A stretch of 64,000 bases of DNA from Rosistilla ulvae (GCF_007741475.1 NZ_CP036261.1:7069798-7133797), one strand, 5' to 3'; shown: positions 36,507 through 45,815, counted from the first letter of the stretch. Made by a program: numbers and translations. The notes: generated by a model from the letters alone, not told the origin.

Positions 36507-37508
36507 CTAAACGCGCGGCACATTTGCCTGTTGCATCGCTTGAGACATCCAGGCATAACATTGCCGCGCCGATTCGATGGGTTGGTAACCGGGCTTGCCC
36601 CACACCATCCCACTCACTTCACAGTTCATGTCACCACGGTAACCGCCCGTATAGAACTGGCGAAACAGGTTTGGGAAATCGACATTCCCTGTAGCTCCCG
36701 GCAATAGAAAATCGACTTTGCCATCTCGCTGCCGTACGTCTTTCAAAGCAACATGCGCCGTGTAGGGCAACGCCGTTGCCACGGTTTCGTTTAACGGCAT
36801 ATCGCGGAACGCATAGTGGCTGTAGTCGTATACCATTCTCAAGTTGGGCGAATTGCCCAATTGCTGGATCAGCCAGGCAGCTTCGCTGGGACGGGACATC
36901 CCACCGCCGCGATGTGGTTTGACCGCGAGCACGATCTCATGTTCTTTGGCCGTCGCAAGCCAATCGCCAACGCGGTCGACATAAAAAGTGCGACGCTTAT
37001 CCCAGTGCCCCCCACCGAGCGTGGTTTGAACCAAAGGCTTTTGGTTCGGCTGCCAAGCTTCCGCCAACTCAAACACTTGACTCAAGCGATCCAGATGCTT
37101 GCGATGCACTCGGTCATCATGACTCGGTTCAAGATGCTCCATCAACGAACTCAGGCGTAGTTGTTTTTCGAAGAGCTGCTTCCGAATCGCAGTGCGGCGT
37201 TTGGGCGGCATGTTTGCAGGAGCGGATTCCCAGTCGGGACGAACCGCGATTTCGATCGCATCAAAACCAATCTCGGCGATTGCATCGATGGCTTGTTCCG
37301 TCTTGAGAGACTTCATGCCATAGGTACTGAATCCCAACGTGCATCGAGTCGACGTGGCTTCCTCGCCCAGGCCCACACCTGGCAACGCTGCGATGGTGCC
37401 GGCCGCAGCGACTGCCCTCTGCAAAACATCGCGCCGCGATACAACGCGAGCATTGGCAGAGGATGCGATTTCCGTTTGCTGATTGCGGTTATGCATGAAC
37501 TTGCTCAT
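36507..37508 (-). CDS. Tat-exported xylose-isomerase-like TIM-barrel protein (sugar phosphate isomerase/epimerase family)
   Basis: The 333-residue protein has a long N-terminus with a twin-arginine motif ('VSRRDVLQRAVAAAGTIAAL'), implying folded export. The body follows the AP endonuclease 2 / xylose isomerase-like barrel: 'LGFSTYGMKSLKTEQAIDAI', 'IGFDAIEIAVRPDW', 'LVQTTLGGG', 'LAVKPHRGGGMSRPSEAAWL', 'MVYDYSHYAFRD', 'HVALKDVRQRDGKVDFLLPG' and 'CEVSG'. These hold the metal-binding Glu/Asp/His positions of the family, though I cannot confirm all four. It overlaps the DJ-1 gene by 20 bases. A role in isomerising or epimerising a sugar outside the cytoplasm is inferred. Confidence 0.82.
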   Translation of the reverse strand: MSKFMHNRNQQTEIASSANARVVSRRDVLQRAVAAAGTIAALPGVGLGEEATSTRCTLGFSTYGMKSLKTEQAIDAIAEIGFDAIEIAVRPDWESAPANMPPKRRTAIRKQLFEKQLRLSSLMEHLEPSHDDRVHRKHLDRLSQVFELAEAWQPNQKPLVQTTLGGGHWDKRRTFYVDRVGDWLATAKEHEIVLAVKPHRGGGMSRPSEAAWLIQQLGNSPNLRMVYDYSHYAFRDMPLNETVATALPYTAHVALKDVRQRDGKVDFLLPGATGNVDFPNLFRQFYTGGYRGDMNCEVSGMVWGKPGYQPIESARQCYAWMSQAMQQANVPRV

Positions 37509-38097
37509 TGGATCCGTTGTCTTGAATCACTCGGGATTTTTCCAACGCGCTGAGGAACGGTTTAAAAATTAAGGCATAGTCGTGCCATGTTCGGCAGGAG
37601 ATCAGGTTACCATCGATAACGCACGGCTCGTCGGCATAGACGCCACCGAACTGGGTGATGTCTAGGGCGCACTTGGCGACCGTCGTCGCTTTGCGGCCAT
37701 TTAAGCAACCGGCGGCAGCGGCAAGCTCGACTCCGTGGCAGACCATCGCCACCGGTTTGTTCTCGTCAAAGAAGTGCTTGATGATTCGCAGCAGATCCTG
37801 GTCGTATCGCAAGTACTCTGGAGCCCTGCCGCCAGAAAGAAAGAGCCCATCGTAGTCTTTTGGCTTGATGTCGCTGAAAGCCTCCGTGGCACGGATGTGA
37901 TAGGACGGCTGTTCCCGCGTGATGTCCCATGGCACGTTTTCCGCAGGAGGGATCTCATGCATTACTCCGTGGTAGGTGCGTGCCTCGGGACCCGCGACCA
38001 CAACTTCAAAACACTCTTCCGAAAGACGGAAGATAGGGTACAGCGTGTCCATCATTTCGGTGCCGTCACCGATAGGCATTAAAATATTGCTTGCCAT
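37489..38097 (-). CDS. DJ-1/PfpI family protein
   Basis: This 202-residue protein has the DJ-1/PfpI glutamine-amidotransferase-like fold: 'NILMPIGDGTEMMDTLYPIF', 'YDGLFLSGGRAPEYLRYD' and the nucleophile elbow 'PVAMVCHGVELAAAAG', where the Cys of V-C-H-G is the conserved reactive cysteine. Members act as glyoxalases, chaperones or peptidases; which applies here is not readable. It is cytosolic, with no signal peptide. Its 3' end overlaps the start of the TIM-barrel gene, which places it firmly in the operon. Confidence 0.9.
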   Translation of the reverse strand: MASNILMPIGDGTEMMDTLYPIFRLSEECFEVVVAGPEARTYHGVMHEIPPAENVPWDITREQPSYHIRATEAFSDIKPKDYDGLFLSGGRAPEYLRYDQDLLRIIKHFFDENKPVAMVCHGVELAAAAGCLNGRKATTVAKCALDITQFGGVYADEPCVIDGNLISCRTWHDYALIFKPFLSALEKSRVIQDNGSNEQVHA

Positions 38098-38178
38098 AGA
38101 ATCTTCAATCGAGGGTCGTGATTAGTAATTAGGAATTAGCTTGAATGTCGAAGAGAGGTCGTGGGTGTTGCTTGTCGA

Positions 38179-39585
38179 TCAAGTCAAGATTTGATCGACA
38201 ACATGTCCGTGGACATCCGTGAGTCGAAAGTCTCGTCCGGCATGGCGGTAGGTCAGCCGTGTATGATCCAAGCCCATGATTCGTAGGATCGTGGCATGGA
38301 AGTCGTGGATGTGAACCATGTCCTCTTCCACTAAGTTCCCGATGTCATCCGATTGACCATGGATAACGCCCGGCTTGACGCCGCCTCCGGCCAACCAACA
38401 CGAAAATGCCTGGGGATGGTGGCTGCGGCTCTTAGTTCCCTTGCCGTCTTGGGCCCAGGGAGTTCTGCCGAATTCAGTACAAAACACAACCAGTGTTTCT
38501 TCCAAGAGGCCGATGCGTTTGAGGTCGGAAATGAGAGCCGCGACAGGTTGATCAACACGTTTCGCGTATTTGGCGTGGCTCGCAATGTCACGGTGGGCGG
38601 CGTCCCAGTTGTCACTGCAACTGCCCACCGCATCGATGATTTCCACGAAACGCACACCTCGTTCGACCAATCGACGCGCCATGATGCATTGCGCAGCATA
38701 CGACGTGACGTCTCCAGGTTTTGAGCCATAAAGATCAAGCGTTTCTTTCGATTCCTTCGAGAGGTCCAATGCCTCCGGAGCGGCTTGCTGCAGTCCGCGT
38801 GCAGACTGGGCGGCACCGATCCTTCCCGAAAGTTGGCCATCGTCGTGTCGTTGCTGGACGTGTTGTTGGTTCAGTTTTGCGAGGAGATCAAATTCAAATT
38901 CTCGAATCATGTCAGGATTCGGAGACTTTAAAAAAGGCAACGGTTCTTTGCCCGGTAAAATGCGCACGCCGCCGTGCAACGCTGGCAGGAAGTTTGCATC
39001 CCAGATCTGCGGGCCGTTGTAGGGGCGATGCTCCGACAACACGACGTGAGAAGGAAGTTGCGGGTTGAGGGACCCCAGGCCGTAACTTAACCACGCTCCG
39101 ACACTGGGCATCGCGACAGACGTGCTCCCGGTATGAAGCTGAAGCGTTGCTTCCCCGTGGTCTCGGTGGTCGCTGTTCATCGAACGGATCAACGCCGCTT
39201 CGTGCATGATCTCGCGGATATGAGGAAACAGATCGCTCACTTCGGTACCGCAGTCTTTGTTCGGACGGAACTTCCACGAAGCAGCCTTCAGAAACCGATC
39301 GACCTTTGGCATTCCCGAAACCGTGCTCTCGGATTCAAGGCCGATAGAACGATCGTGCTCGCGCGCCAGGAGTGGCTTGGGGTCGAACGTATCGACGTGT
39401 GAAAATCCCCCGGACATGTAAAGGACGATTACATGTTTGGCCTTGGCAGGGAAGTGCTGAATCGATTGGTCTCGATTGGCGGCCAGCACCTGAGTCGATG
39501 TGCCTCCAGAACCTAGCGCAGCACATGCCGTTAATCCACAGCGAAGGGCTGAACGACGACTGAGTGAGAATGAGTTGGGTTTCAT
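38179..39585 (-). CDS. DUF1501 protein with Tat-type leader
   Basis: I start this 468-residue protein at ATG 39583-39585 with GGAG upstream; an in-frame ATG at 39601-39603 would overlap the previous gene by 11 bases and is possible. The leader 'FSLSRRSALRCGLTACAALG' looks like a Tat signal. The DUF1501 body (sulfatase/alkaline-phosphatase-like fold) shows 'AKHVIVLYMSGGFSHVDTFD', 'HRDHGEATLQLHTGS', 'FCTEFGRTPWAQDGKG' with 'RSHHPQAFSCWLAGGGVKPG', and 'VHIHDFHATILRIMGLDH'. DUF1501 genes are typically paired with DUF1549/1553 genes in Planctomycetes, as here (7-base gap). The reaction is unknown. Confidence 0.9.
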   Translation of the reverse strand: MKPNSFSLSRRSALRCGLTACAALGSGGTSTQVLAANRDQSIQHFPAKAKHVIVLYMSGGFSHVDTFDPKPLLAREHDRSIGLESESTVSGMPKVDRFLKAASWKFRPNKDCGTEVSDLFPHIREIMHEAALIRSMNSDHRDHGEATLQLHTGSTSVAMPSVGAWLSYGLGSLNPQLPSHVVLSEHRPYNGPQIWDANFLPALHGGVRILPGKEPLPFLKSPNPDMIREFEFDLLAKLNQQHVQQRHDDGQLSGRIGAAQSARGLQQAAPEALDLSKESKETLDLYGSKPGDVTSYAAQCIMARRLVERGVRFVEIIDAVGSCSDNWDAAHRDIASHAKYAKRVDQPVAALISDLKRIGLLEETLVVFCTEFGRTPWAQDGKGTKSRSHHPQAFSCWLAGGGVKPGVIHGQSDDIGNLVEEDMVHIHDFHATILRIMGLDHTRLTYRHAGRDFRLTDVHGHVVDQILT

Positions 39586-39592
39586 GTTTGCT

Positions 39593-42500
39593 TTACTCCA
39601 CATGCAGGAACTCGTTGCTGGCGAAGAGCGATTTGGCGACGGCCGTCCATGCCGATCGACGTGCCTCTTGCGAGTCGTTCGAACCCGATTCGAGAATTTG
39701 AGTTGTGAGTGCCTGCACTTGTTGTGTCACGATATCGACTTCTGCGGCTGTGGGGCCTCTTCCGTAGACGCTCTGGTACGCGAGCTCGATGGTCTCCGGT
39801 GAGCGTGGCGCTGCACGAACGATCTTTGCCGCGAAGGCCTCGGCCTGCTCCTGCACGAAAGGTGAATTCAGCAAGAAGAGAACCTGGGTTGGAAAGGCCG
39901 AAATCGTCCTCTTCTCGGTCGATTGATTGCGATCTGGGCCATCGAACAATGTGAAGAGCGGTTGTCTGAACAATCGCTGCGTCATGAGATAGACAGTGCG
40001 GCGATTGCTGGGATACTCTGCCTTGAACGGATTATTCAAGGAATACGACCGGGACTTCCAATGAGGGAAAGGGAATGCTTCTCCGCGGCTATGGTCAAGC
40101 TTGCCACTGATTGCGAGCATGGAGTCTCGGATGACTTCGGCCTCAAGCCTTCGTCGAGAGTATCTCGCTAAATAGACATTGTCGGCATCTTCCTGAAGGC
40201 TTTCGTCGGTCGTTTGGCTCGAAAGCTGGTAGGCCCTCGAAAGCATGATGCGACGGTGCAGCGTTTTGAGTGACCAGTTGTCCGTTTCGACGAAGGTGTT
40301 GGCCAGGTAGTCCAGCAGTTGCGGATGCGAGGGGAGATCTCCTTTAACGCCGAAATTGCTACTCGTTCCCACCAGCCCGCGACCAAAGTGGTATTGCCAA
40401 ACCCGGTTCACGATGACACGAGGAGTCAATGGATGATCCGAAGAGGTCAACCATTGGGCCAGTTCAAGTCGTCCCGAGCCTTGCCATTGGGAAGAGTCGC
40501 CCTGTTTTTCGGTTAGCACCAAGGGGAATCGTCGCGAAACGACGCGGCCGAGTTGCTCGGGATTGCCTCGCAGGTGCAGTTTGGAATCGGTGGCCTTCCC
40601 TTCACTCACAGCAAACACGGCTTCGGTGGGCGGATTATCGGCGAGTCGGTTTTTCTCGCGATTGATCCAGCCGATGCCGTGCAACATGAGTTCGCGAAAC
40701 GCTCCAACGCGAAATGCAAGAAGCGAATCACGCCGCTCTTCCAGTTTGCTTCGCTGGTCATCTGACAGGCTGGCATCTTTCAGTTGCTTCGAGACCTTCT
40801 CAAATTCTTTGAGCGTTGGTTTCAGCCAGGGGCGGTTCTTGTTGTTGATTTGATAGTAGTAGCGTTCCAGCGTCCTGTAGTAGCGATCGAGTTCCGCTCG
40901 CAATTCGGGATCGGGGACCGCGGGGGACAATGACGCTGGCGACTTCTGGTTGGAAGCTCCCATGGTCGGGTAGCGCGTGCTCTCGAAGATTCCATACAGA
41001 CCAAAATAGTCCGACTGCAAAATGGGATCGAACTTGTGATCGTGGCAACGCGCACATCGTATCGTGACACCCAACACGCCTCGGCCGAGCGTATCGATCG
41101 TGTCTTCAATCATCAGATGCGCGTCATCATATTTCGTATTGCCGAATCGTCGCGAGAGTGCCAGGAACCCTGTCGCAACCATCATCCCTCGCGCCTCTTC
41201 CTCACTGTCAGCGTCTATTGCTAAAAGGTCACCCGCCAGTTGAGCTTGAATGAAGCGGTCGTAAGGCATGTCCGCGTTCAGAGCGTCGATGACCCAGTTG
41301 CGATAGAGGTAGGCCGTCGGGATGGGAAAGTCGCCGACATCCCCTTGGGTGTCAGCGTACCGAGCGATATCCAGCCAATGACGTCCCCAGCGTTCTCCAT
41401 AGTGACGCGAAGCGAGCAAGCGATCGACCACACGCTCGAAAGCCTGGCCCGAGTTGTCGTTGAGGAATGCTTCGACCTCTTCAGGCGTTGGAGGAAGTCC
41501 CGTCAGATCGAGAGTTGCCCGGCGCACCAAAGTTCTCTTGTCTGTGACACCATTGGGTTCGATCTGCTGTTCCAACATTTCGGTGAATAGAAAGCGATCG
41601 ATGGCCGTCCGATTCCAATCCGGATCCTCGACATTTGGCGGGTCCGGACGCGTGCGAGCCTGAAAGGCCCAGTGGTCCGACTCCACTTTTTCTTCTCCAA
41701 CTTCGGAGAGCGACATTTCCGCCTCACGAACGACGTCGCCTGATGGCCAGTAGGCTCCATCGTCAATCCAACGTCGTAGATCATCGATTTCGAGCTTGGT
41801 CAGTCGGTCGCCTTCGTCGGGTGGCATCTTCAAGGCTTTGTGGTTCCACTGGACCGCTTGGATCAACAGGCTTTCACTCCCTTTGCCTGGGATCACGGCG
41901 GGGCCAAAATCAGCACCGCGCAAGAGAGCGCCGCGTGAATTGAACGCCAAGGGGGATTCAGAGAATTCGTCGCCGGAGTGACAGTCGGTGCATCTGTCGA
42001 TAAGCAACGGGCGAATCTTCGCTTCGAAGAAGTGCTCTTTCTCGGCGTCAAGCTCCTCGGCCGTCGGAACCTTGGGATCCTTGTTCTCACGAAAGTGTTG
42101 CCGGACCTCGTCTGAATTCAATGCGACCGGAAGTAAAGCAACATCGTCGATAGCACCGCGCCAGGGAGCGTTGGCAAGGTGACTGTTGCCAAAAATCAGC
42201 TGTCCGTGATGCCGAATCGCACCCACGTCTTCTGGCAACCGTTGTTCGTCAATAAGCTCTCCGTCACGATAGCCGCGAATGCTCCATTGCCCCAAGTCGT
42301 CCGACGATCGGTCGACCACCACGGCATAGTGATGCCATTGTCGATCCCCTTCGCCGTTGGGCTTGAGGGCAGGAATCTCTACGCCCGACTGACGTCCTTC
42401 GATATCTACGATCCGAAACCGATAACTTCCATCCTGCCGGGCACGGTAAAACCACATGGAATTACTGGTGAATTGCTTGTGGTCGACATAGTAGAGGAGT

Positions 42501-42904
42501 GCGTAGTTCGTCTTTCCATCGGGAGAAGGTGCCGAGTCGTAGATCCATGCCTGCCATGTGAACGAACCATCCAACAAACTTTCCATCGCCTGCCGGGCTG
42601 GATCTTCCAAAGGAATTTCTACACGCGAGCGACTGTCGCCTGAGGAAAATTCGATGACCGACGGACGTCCCGCAAATCCACTCGGTGCAGAAGCGATTTC
42701 GTCGCGAGAGTGGCCAGCGAGTTGCCAGGGTCCTGCGTCATGAAACATTCGTTTGTTGGCATCATCAAAATTCCAGGAAGCGAAGGGCAAGATCGGTTTC
42801 CCGTTCCCTGGTGGGTTCGCCACGACAGGAGAAGTGGCGAACAAGAGCATCACAAGGCACAACGGATATCGATTCTCGCGGGAGAGTATCGAAGTGAAGA
42901 TCAT
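39593..42904 (-). CDS. LamG / cytochrome-like / DUF1549 / DUF1553 planctomycete protein
   Basis: The 1103-residue exported protein has a signal peptide ('YPLCLVMLLFATSPVVA'). A LamG/concanavalin-like domain (about 40-265; 'SFTWQAWIYDS', 'WHHYAVVVDRS', 'AIDDVALLPVAL') is followed by the planctomycete cytochrome C domain with a haem motif ('LIDRCTDCHSGDE', Cys305-His309), DUF1549 (about 430-640) with a second 'CARCHDHKFDP' motif, and DUF1553 (about 780-1060; 'PLTPRVIVNRVWQYHFGRGL'). The LamG domain suggests carbohydrate binding at the cell surface. Its ATG overlaps the stop of the lipoprotein gene (ATGA). Electron transfer or oxidation of a bound glycan is a possible role, not demonstrated. Confidence 0.92.
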   Translation of the reverse strand: MIFTSILSRENRYPLCLVMLLFATSPVVANPPGNGKPILPFASWNFDDANKRMFHDAGPWQLAGHSRDEIASAPSGFAGRPSVIEFSSGDSRSRVEIPLEDPARQAMESLLDGSFTWQAWIYDSAPSPDGKTNYALLYYVDHKQFTSNSMWFYRARQDGSYRFRIVDIEGRQSGVEIPALKPNGEGDRQWHHYAVVVDRSSDDLGQWSIRGYRDGELIDEQRLPEDVGAIRHHGQLIFGNSHLANAPWRGAIDDVALLPVALNSDEVRQHFRENKDPKVPTAEELDAEKEHFFEAKIRPLLIDRCTDCHSGDEFSESPLAFNSRGALLRGADFGPAVIPGKGSESLLIQAVQWNHKALKMPPDEGDRLTKLEIDDLRRWIDDGAYWPSGDVVREAEMSLSEVGEEKVESDHWAFQARTRPDPPNVEDPDWNRTAIDRFLFTEMLEQQIEPNGVTDKRTLVRRATLDLTGLPPTPEEVEAFLNDNSGQAFERVVDRLLASRHYGERWGRHWLDIARYADTQGDVGDFPIPTAYLYRNWVIDALNADMPYDRFIQAQLAGDLLAIDADSEEEARGMMVATGFLALSRRFGNTKYDDAHLMIEDTIDTLGRGVLGVTIRCARCHDHKFDPILQSDYFGLYGIFESTRYPTMGASNQKSPASLSPAVPDPELRAELDRYYRTLERYYYQINNKNRPWLKPTLKEFEKVSKQLKDASLSDDQRSKLEERRDSLLAFRVGAFRELMLHGIGWINREKNRLADNPPTEAVFAVSEGKATDSKLHLRGNPEQLGRVVSRRFPLVLTEKQGDSSQWQGSGRLELAQWLTSSDHPLTPRVIVNRVWQYHFGRGLVGTSSNFGVKGDLPSHPQLLDYLANTFVETDNWSLKTLHRRIMLSRAYQLSSQTTDESLQEDADNVYLARYSRRRLEAEVIRDSMLAISGKLDHSRGEAFPFPHWKSRSYSLNNPFKAEYPSNRRTVYLMTQRLFRQPLFTLFDGPDRNQSTEKRTISAFPTQVLFLLNSPFVQEQAEAFAAKIVRAAPRSPETIELAYQSVYGRGPTAAEVDIVTQQVQALTTQILESGSNDSQEARRSAWTAVAKSLFASNEFLHVE

Positions 42905-43365
42905 TGGGATTCCAATTCAAAGTTGATTTCAGTCGATGGAGAGGCAATGTCGCGAATCAAGTCCGAATTCTCGCCATATCGAGCGGGAACCGCGTCGACC
43001 ATTTCTTCGACGACAGCTCCTTCGGGCGAGTATTCGTCGGGAGGCACTTGAATCTTCCGGCCTGACTTTCGTTTACCCGCGATACGAACCACGTGCTGCC
43101 CTGCCGAAGGTCCTGCGTCGGCGGCAAGCTGGTAGATTCCATTTTCAATCCGTCCTCCTGCCATGGGGCCTTTGGTCTCTCCATGAGGAATGAATTGAAT
43201 GGATCCTTCATTCAATGGCTGCCCATCGACAGTGACCCTTCCTGAAACCGGAATGCGGTCGAGGTCTGTTTGCGAAGTACACCCCGAGAACGTGAGTAGA
43301 CCAACCGCAACACCAAACAGCACCGACTGCGGGCAACATGGTTTTGTTCGTCGCCTAATAAACAC
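42901..43365 (-). CDS. small lipoprotein with carboxypeptidase-regulatory-like fold
   Basis: The start is a GTG (43363-43365) preceded by AGAGGAG at eight bases; the open frame further upstream has no such site. The 154-residue product has a lipobox ('GVAVGLLTFSGCTS'), then a beta-sandwich of the type common in Planctomycetes ('IPVSGRVTVDGQPLNEGSIQ', 'PMAGGRIENGIYQL', 'AGQHVVRIAGKRKSGR'). These proteins are usually encoded just after a DUF1559 gene, as here (41-base gap), and are presumed to be anchored in the envelope. Function unknown. Confidence 0.85.
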   Translation of the reverse strand: MFIRRRTKPCCPQSVLFGVAVGLLTFSGCTSQTDLDRIPVSGRVTVDGQPLNEGSIQFIPHGETKGPMAGGRIENGIYQLAADAGPSAGQHVVRIAGKRKSGRKIQVPPDEYSPEGAVVEEMVDAVPARYGENSDLIRDIASPSTEINFELESQ

Positions 43366-43406
43366 GGCAAAATCTCCTCTTCTGGGAATGGCTGTTCGTG
43401 ATTGAA

Positions 43407-44393
43407 TCACAATCCGGCAACGACTTCGCGGCCCTGGGAGGTCGATTTCGCACGCCAAATCGCCAAGTCGATTGTTTCGCTGACAAAGCTCACCGAACCA
43501 TCACATTGCGCCGTCTGCACACCGCCGGGGTGCCTGCTTCGGGCGGCGACCAATTGCTTATGGACTGCCGTCCAGTTACCGGCTAGAAGTGTCGTGCAGA
43601 ATTGAACGCTGGCCTGTTCTTCGGCAGTTGGCTCTTGCCGCGTAATCTCATCGCACGCCGAAGCGTTCGGTGATAGCCATGTTGTGAACTGCTGACCTCC
43701 TGCGGATCTGGCATATCCGCCATGAATGGGATCGGAGTCCATCGCGATGCATTCCGACATTAGCAGGGTGGTCGACAAACCATCCAGAATGTCTCGAAAT
43801 TGCTGATTGGTCCCTTGCCGGAACGGCGCTCCTCGGAACGTCACCGAACCTTTGGTTTGCTGTCCGTAATTGGTATTCCCAAAGTTGACGATGTAGTTTC
43901 CTCTCCAGCGGACAAACTGCGGTGAAGTGGGATTGTGCAGCAGCATCCCAGCGGAGGGACATTCGAAAGCTGCCACACGCGTTCGCCGCGCTGCTTCGTT
44001 TGTGTTTTGACCCGCCTCATTGTTCATCCAATTGACGTTCGAATCGATCAATTCAAAGAGCGCGTCTTGCTCGATAAAGGGCAGAAGGGGCTGCGACCAG
44101 CTTTGATCATCCACCCAAGTTCCTCCAGAGGGATGTTTAGGAGTCGTTGCGTTACCCGGAAGTGCTCCTTTCCAACGCGACCCCGGAGGCAGCTTGCCGT
44201 GAGTGTCGTGATAGTTGTGCATGGCCAATCCGAATTGCTTCAGTTGATTGCTGCACTGAAGCCGCCGCGCCGCTTCACGCGCTTGTTGCACCGCTGGCAG
44301 CAGCAGCCCAACCAGTATTCCAATAATGGCAATGACCACCAACAGTTCTACGAGAGTAAAACCTCTGCGGGGTTGGGGACGATTCTGTAGCAT
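43407..44393 (-). CDS. DUF1559 protein with pseudopilin-type N-terminus
   Basis: The 328-residue protein starts at ATG 44391-44393 with GAGGTG seven bases upstream. The N-terminus is a type IV pilin/pseudopilin leader ('PRRGFTLVELLVVIAIIGIL' with the cleavage site before Phe and Glu at +5), followed by 'QQAREAARRLQCSNQLKQFG' and 'YHDTHGKLPPGSRW', the DUF1559 (SBP_bac_10) signature. The C-terminus 'RHPGGVQTAQCDGSVSFVS' is also typical. Planctomycete genomes encode dozens of these, thought to be assembled by a type II secretion-like system; the function is unproven. First gene of the operon, facing the XylR-type regulator. Confidence 0.95.
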   Translation of the reverse strand: MLQNRPQPRRGFTLVELLVVIAIIGILVGLLLPAVQQAREAARRLQCSNQLKQFGLAMHNYHDTHGKLPPGSRWKGALPGNATTPKHPSGGTWVDDQSWSQPLLPFIEQDALFELIDSNVNWMNNEAGQNTNEAARRTRVAAFECPSAGMLLHNPTSPQFVRWRGNYIVNFGNTNYGQQTKGSVTFRGAPFRQGTNQQFRDILDGLSTTLLMSECIAMDSDPIHGGYARSAGGQQFTTWLSPNASACDEITRQEPTAEEQASVQFCTTLLAGNWTAVHKQLVAARSRHPGGVQTAQCDGSVSFVSETIDLAIWRAKSTSQGREVVAGL

Positions 44394-44483
44394 CGGGCAC
44401 CTCGGAATGAAAGGAAAAGGTGAATTCGAGGAACGTCCTCGACCGCTAAGCGAGATCACCCACCTTTAAGTTGCACGTAATGG

Positions 44484-44523
44484 CTCGGCGGAGTGACTTA
44501 ATTAAACGTCACGTTCGGCCGAG
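44484..44523. promoter_or_regulatory. candidate operator: two-tier palindrome between the divergent transcripts
   Basis: The outer arms CTCGGC (44484-44489) and GCCGAG (44518-44523) and the inner arms GTGAC (44493-44497) and GTCAC (44508-44512) enclose TTAATTAAAC. The centre of the inner arms is offset by one base. The palindrome lies 90 bases upstream of the DUF1559 start and 143 bases upstream of the XylR-type start. Such spacing suits an activator or repressor site controlling both directions. Binding is inferred only. Confidence 0.5.
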
Positions 44524-44666
44524 TGTCATTCCTTATTTGCGTAAAAGAGTTACGGTATCTTGTCATTGCGGCTGCAGATGCGCTCCCCTGTCCTAGGGTC
44601 AACATGCAGGGTCGGTGCGACGATATTGAAGGGGGACAATGCGTTTCGATGCGAGGGGAAATTGCG

Positions 44667-45815
44667 ATGCGACGTGTAGCACTGATCATTGAAACGTCTC
44701 GAACTTACGGACGAGACCTGTTGCGTGGCATCAAGCGATACACACACGAACACGAACCTTGGTCGTTATTCGTTGAGGCGCGCGATCTCGACTCCAAGCC
44801 GCCCTCTTGGCTTCGCAGCTGGCATGGCGATGGCATCCTCACGCGATCGGGAAGCTATGCGATCGCCAGTGCGGTTCGTCGAACCGGCATCCCGGCGGTG
44901 GAACTTCGCTCACGGCGGTGGAATACGAAGCTGCCACACTTAGGCATCGACAATGGTTTGGTCGCGACGATGGTGGCCGAACATTTTCTGGAAAGAGGAT
45001 TTCAACACTTTGGCGTTTTCGCGTTGGACGTCGAACCTTACTTTGTCGAACGACGCAAGAAATTTGTGTCGTTCCTGCACGAACGTGGTTTCCAATGTTC
45101 GGTCTTTCGTCAACCTGGACAACTGGAGAAAGCGGAGGCGTGGGAGTCTCAGCAGCGTCAACTGATGGATTGGATTCGCGAGCTTCCGCGACCAACCGCC
45201 ATCATGGCTTGTACAGACCAACTGGGATGCTGGTTGCTCGATGCCTGCTTCCGACTTTCCATTCGTGTTCCTGAAGATATCGCGGTCGTGGGGGTAGAAA
45301 ACGACGAACTGTTGGCCACCATGAGTACGCCGCCATTAAGTAGCGTTCGCTTCCCAGGAGAACAACTGGGATACGAAGGAGCTCGCATGTTGGAACGCAT
45401 GATGCGAGGAGAAGATCTTGAGATTCGATCGGCGCTACTGGCTCCACTTGGTGTAGAGACAAGGCAATCGTCGGATATCGTGGCAATCGACGACCCGTGG
45501 TTGTCGCGAGCGATTCAAATCATTCGTGAAAGAGCCACGGATGGATTGAACGTTACCGATTTAATGACCGAAGTGCCCCTGTCGCGTAGCTCACTGGAAC
45601 GAGGATTCCGGCAGTTTCTCGGACGTTCACCAAATGAGGAAATCGTTCGCGTTCGCGTTGAACAGGTGTGTCGGCTGCTTCGCGAAACCGACATCAATCT
45701 CGACGGCATCGCCCAACGCGCTGGATTCTCCCGAGCTCAATATATGGTGGAAGTTTTTCGGAAACACAAAGGCATGACACCTGGCGTCTATCGCCGGCAA
45801 CATAAACCTCGCTAG
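44667..45815 (+). CDS. XylR-type AraC family regulator with periplasmic-binding-like sensor domain
   Basis: The ATG at 44667 has GAGGGGA eight bases upstream and gives 382 residues, close to E. coli XylR (392); earlier in-frame starts are less suitable. Residues 1-265 form a LacI-type sugar-binding domain ('MRRVALIIETSRTYGRDLLRG', 'WHGDGILTRSGSYAIASAV', 'IMACTDQLGCWLLDACFR', 'IAVVGVENDELLATMSTPPL', 'GYEGARMLERMMRG'). Residues 280-382 are an AraC double helix-turn-helix ('PLSRSSLERGFRQFLGRSPN', 'GIAQRAGFSRAQYMVEVFRK'). Proteins of this form sense a pentose or other sugar. Divergent orientation suggests control of the eight-gene operon ending at 34521. The actual ligand need not be xylose. Confidence 0.9.
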   Translation: MRRVALIIETSRTYGRDLLRGIKRYTHEHEPWSLFVEARDLDSKPPSWLRSWHGDGILTRSGSYAIASAVRRTGIPAVELRSRRWNTKLPHLGIDNGLVATMVAEHFLERGFQHFGVFALDVEPYFVERRKKFVSFLHERGFQCSVFRQPGQLEKAEAWESQQRQLMDWIRELPRPTAIMACTDQLGCWLLDACFRLSIRVPEDIAVVGVENDELLATMSTPPLSSVRFPGEQLGYEGARMLERMMRGEDLEIRSALLAPLGVETRQSSDIVAIDDPWLSRAIQIIRERATDGLNVTDLMTEVPLSRSSLERGFRQFLGRSPNEEIVRVRVEQVCRLLRETDINLDGIAQRAGFSRAQYMVEVFRKHKGMTPGVYRRQHKPR

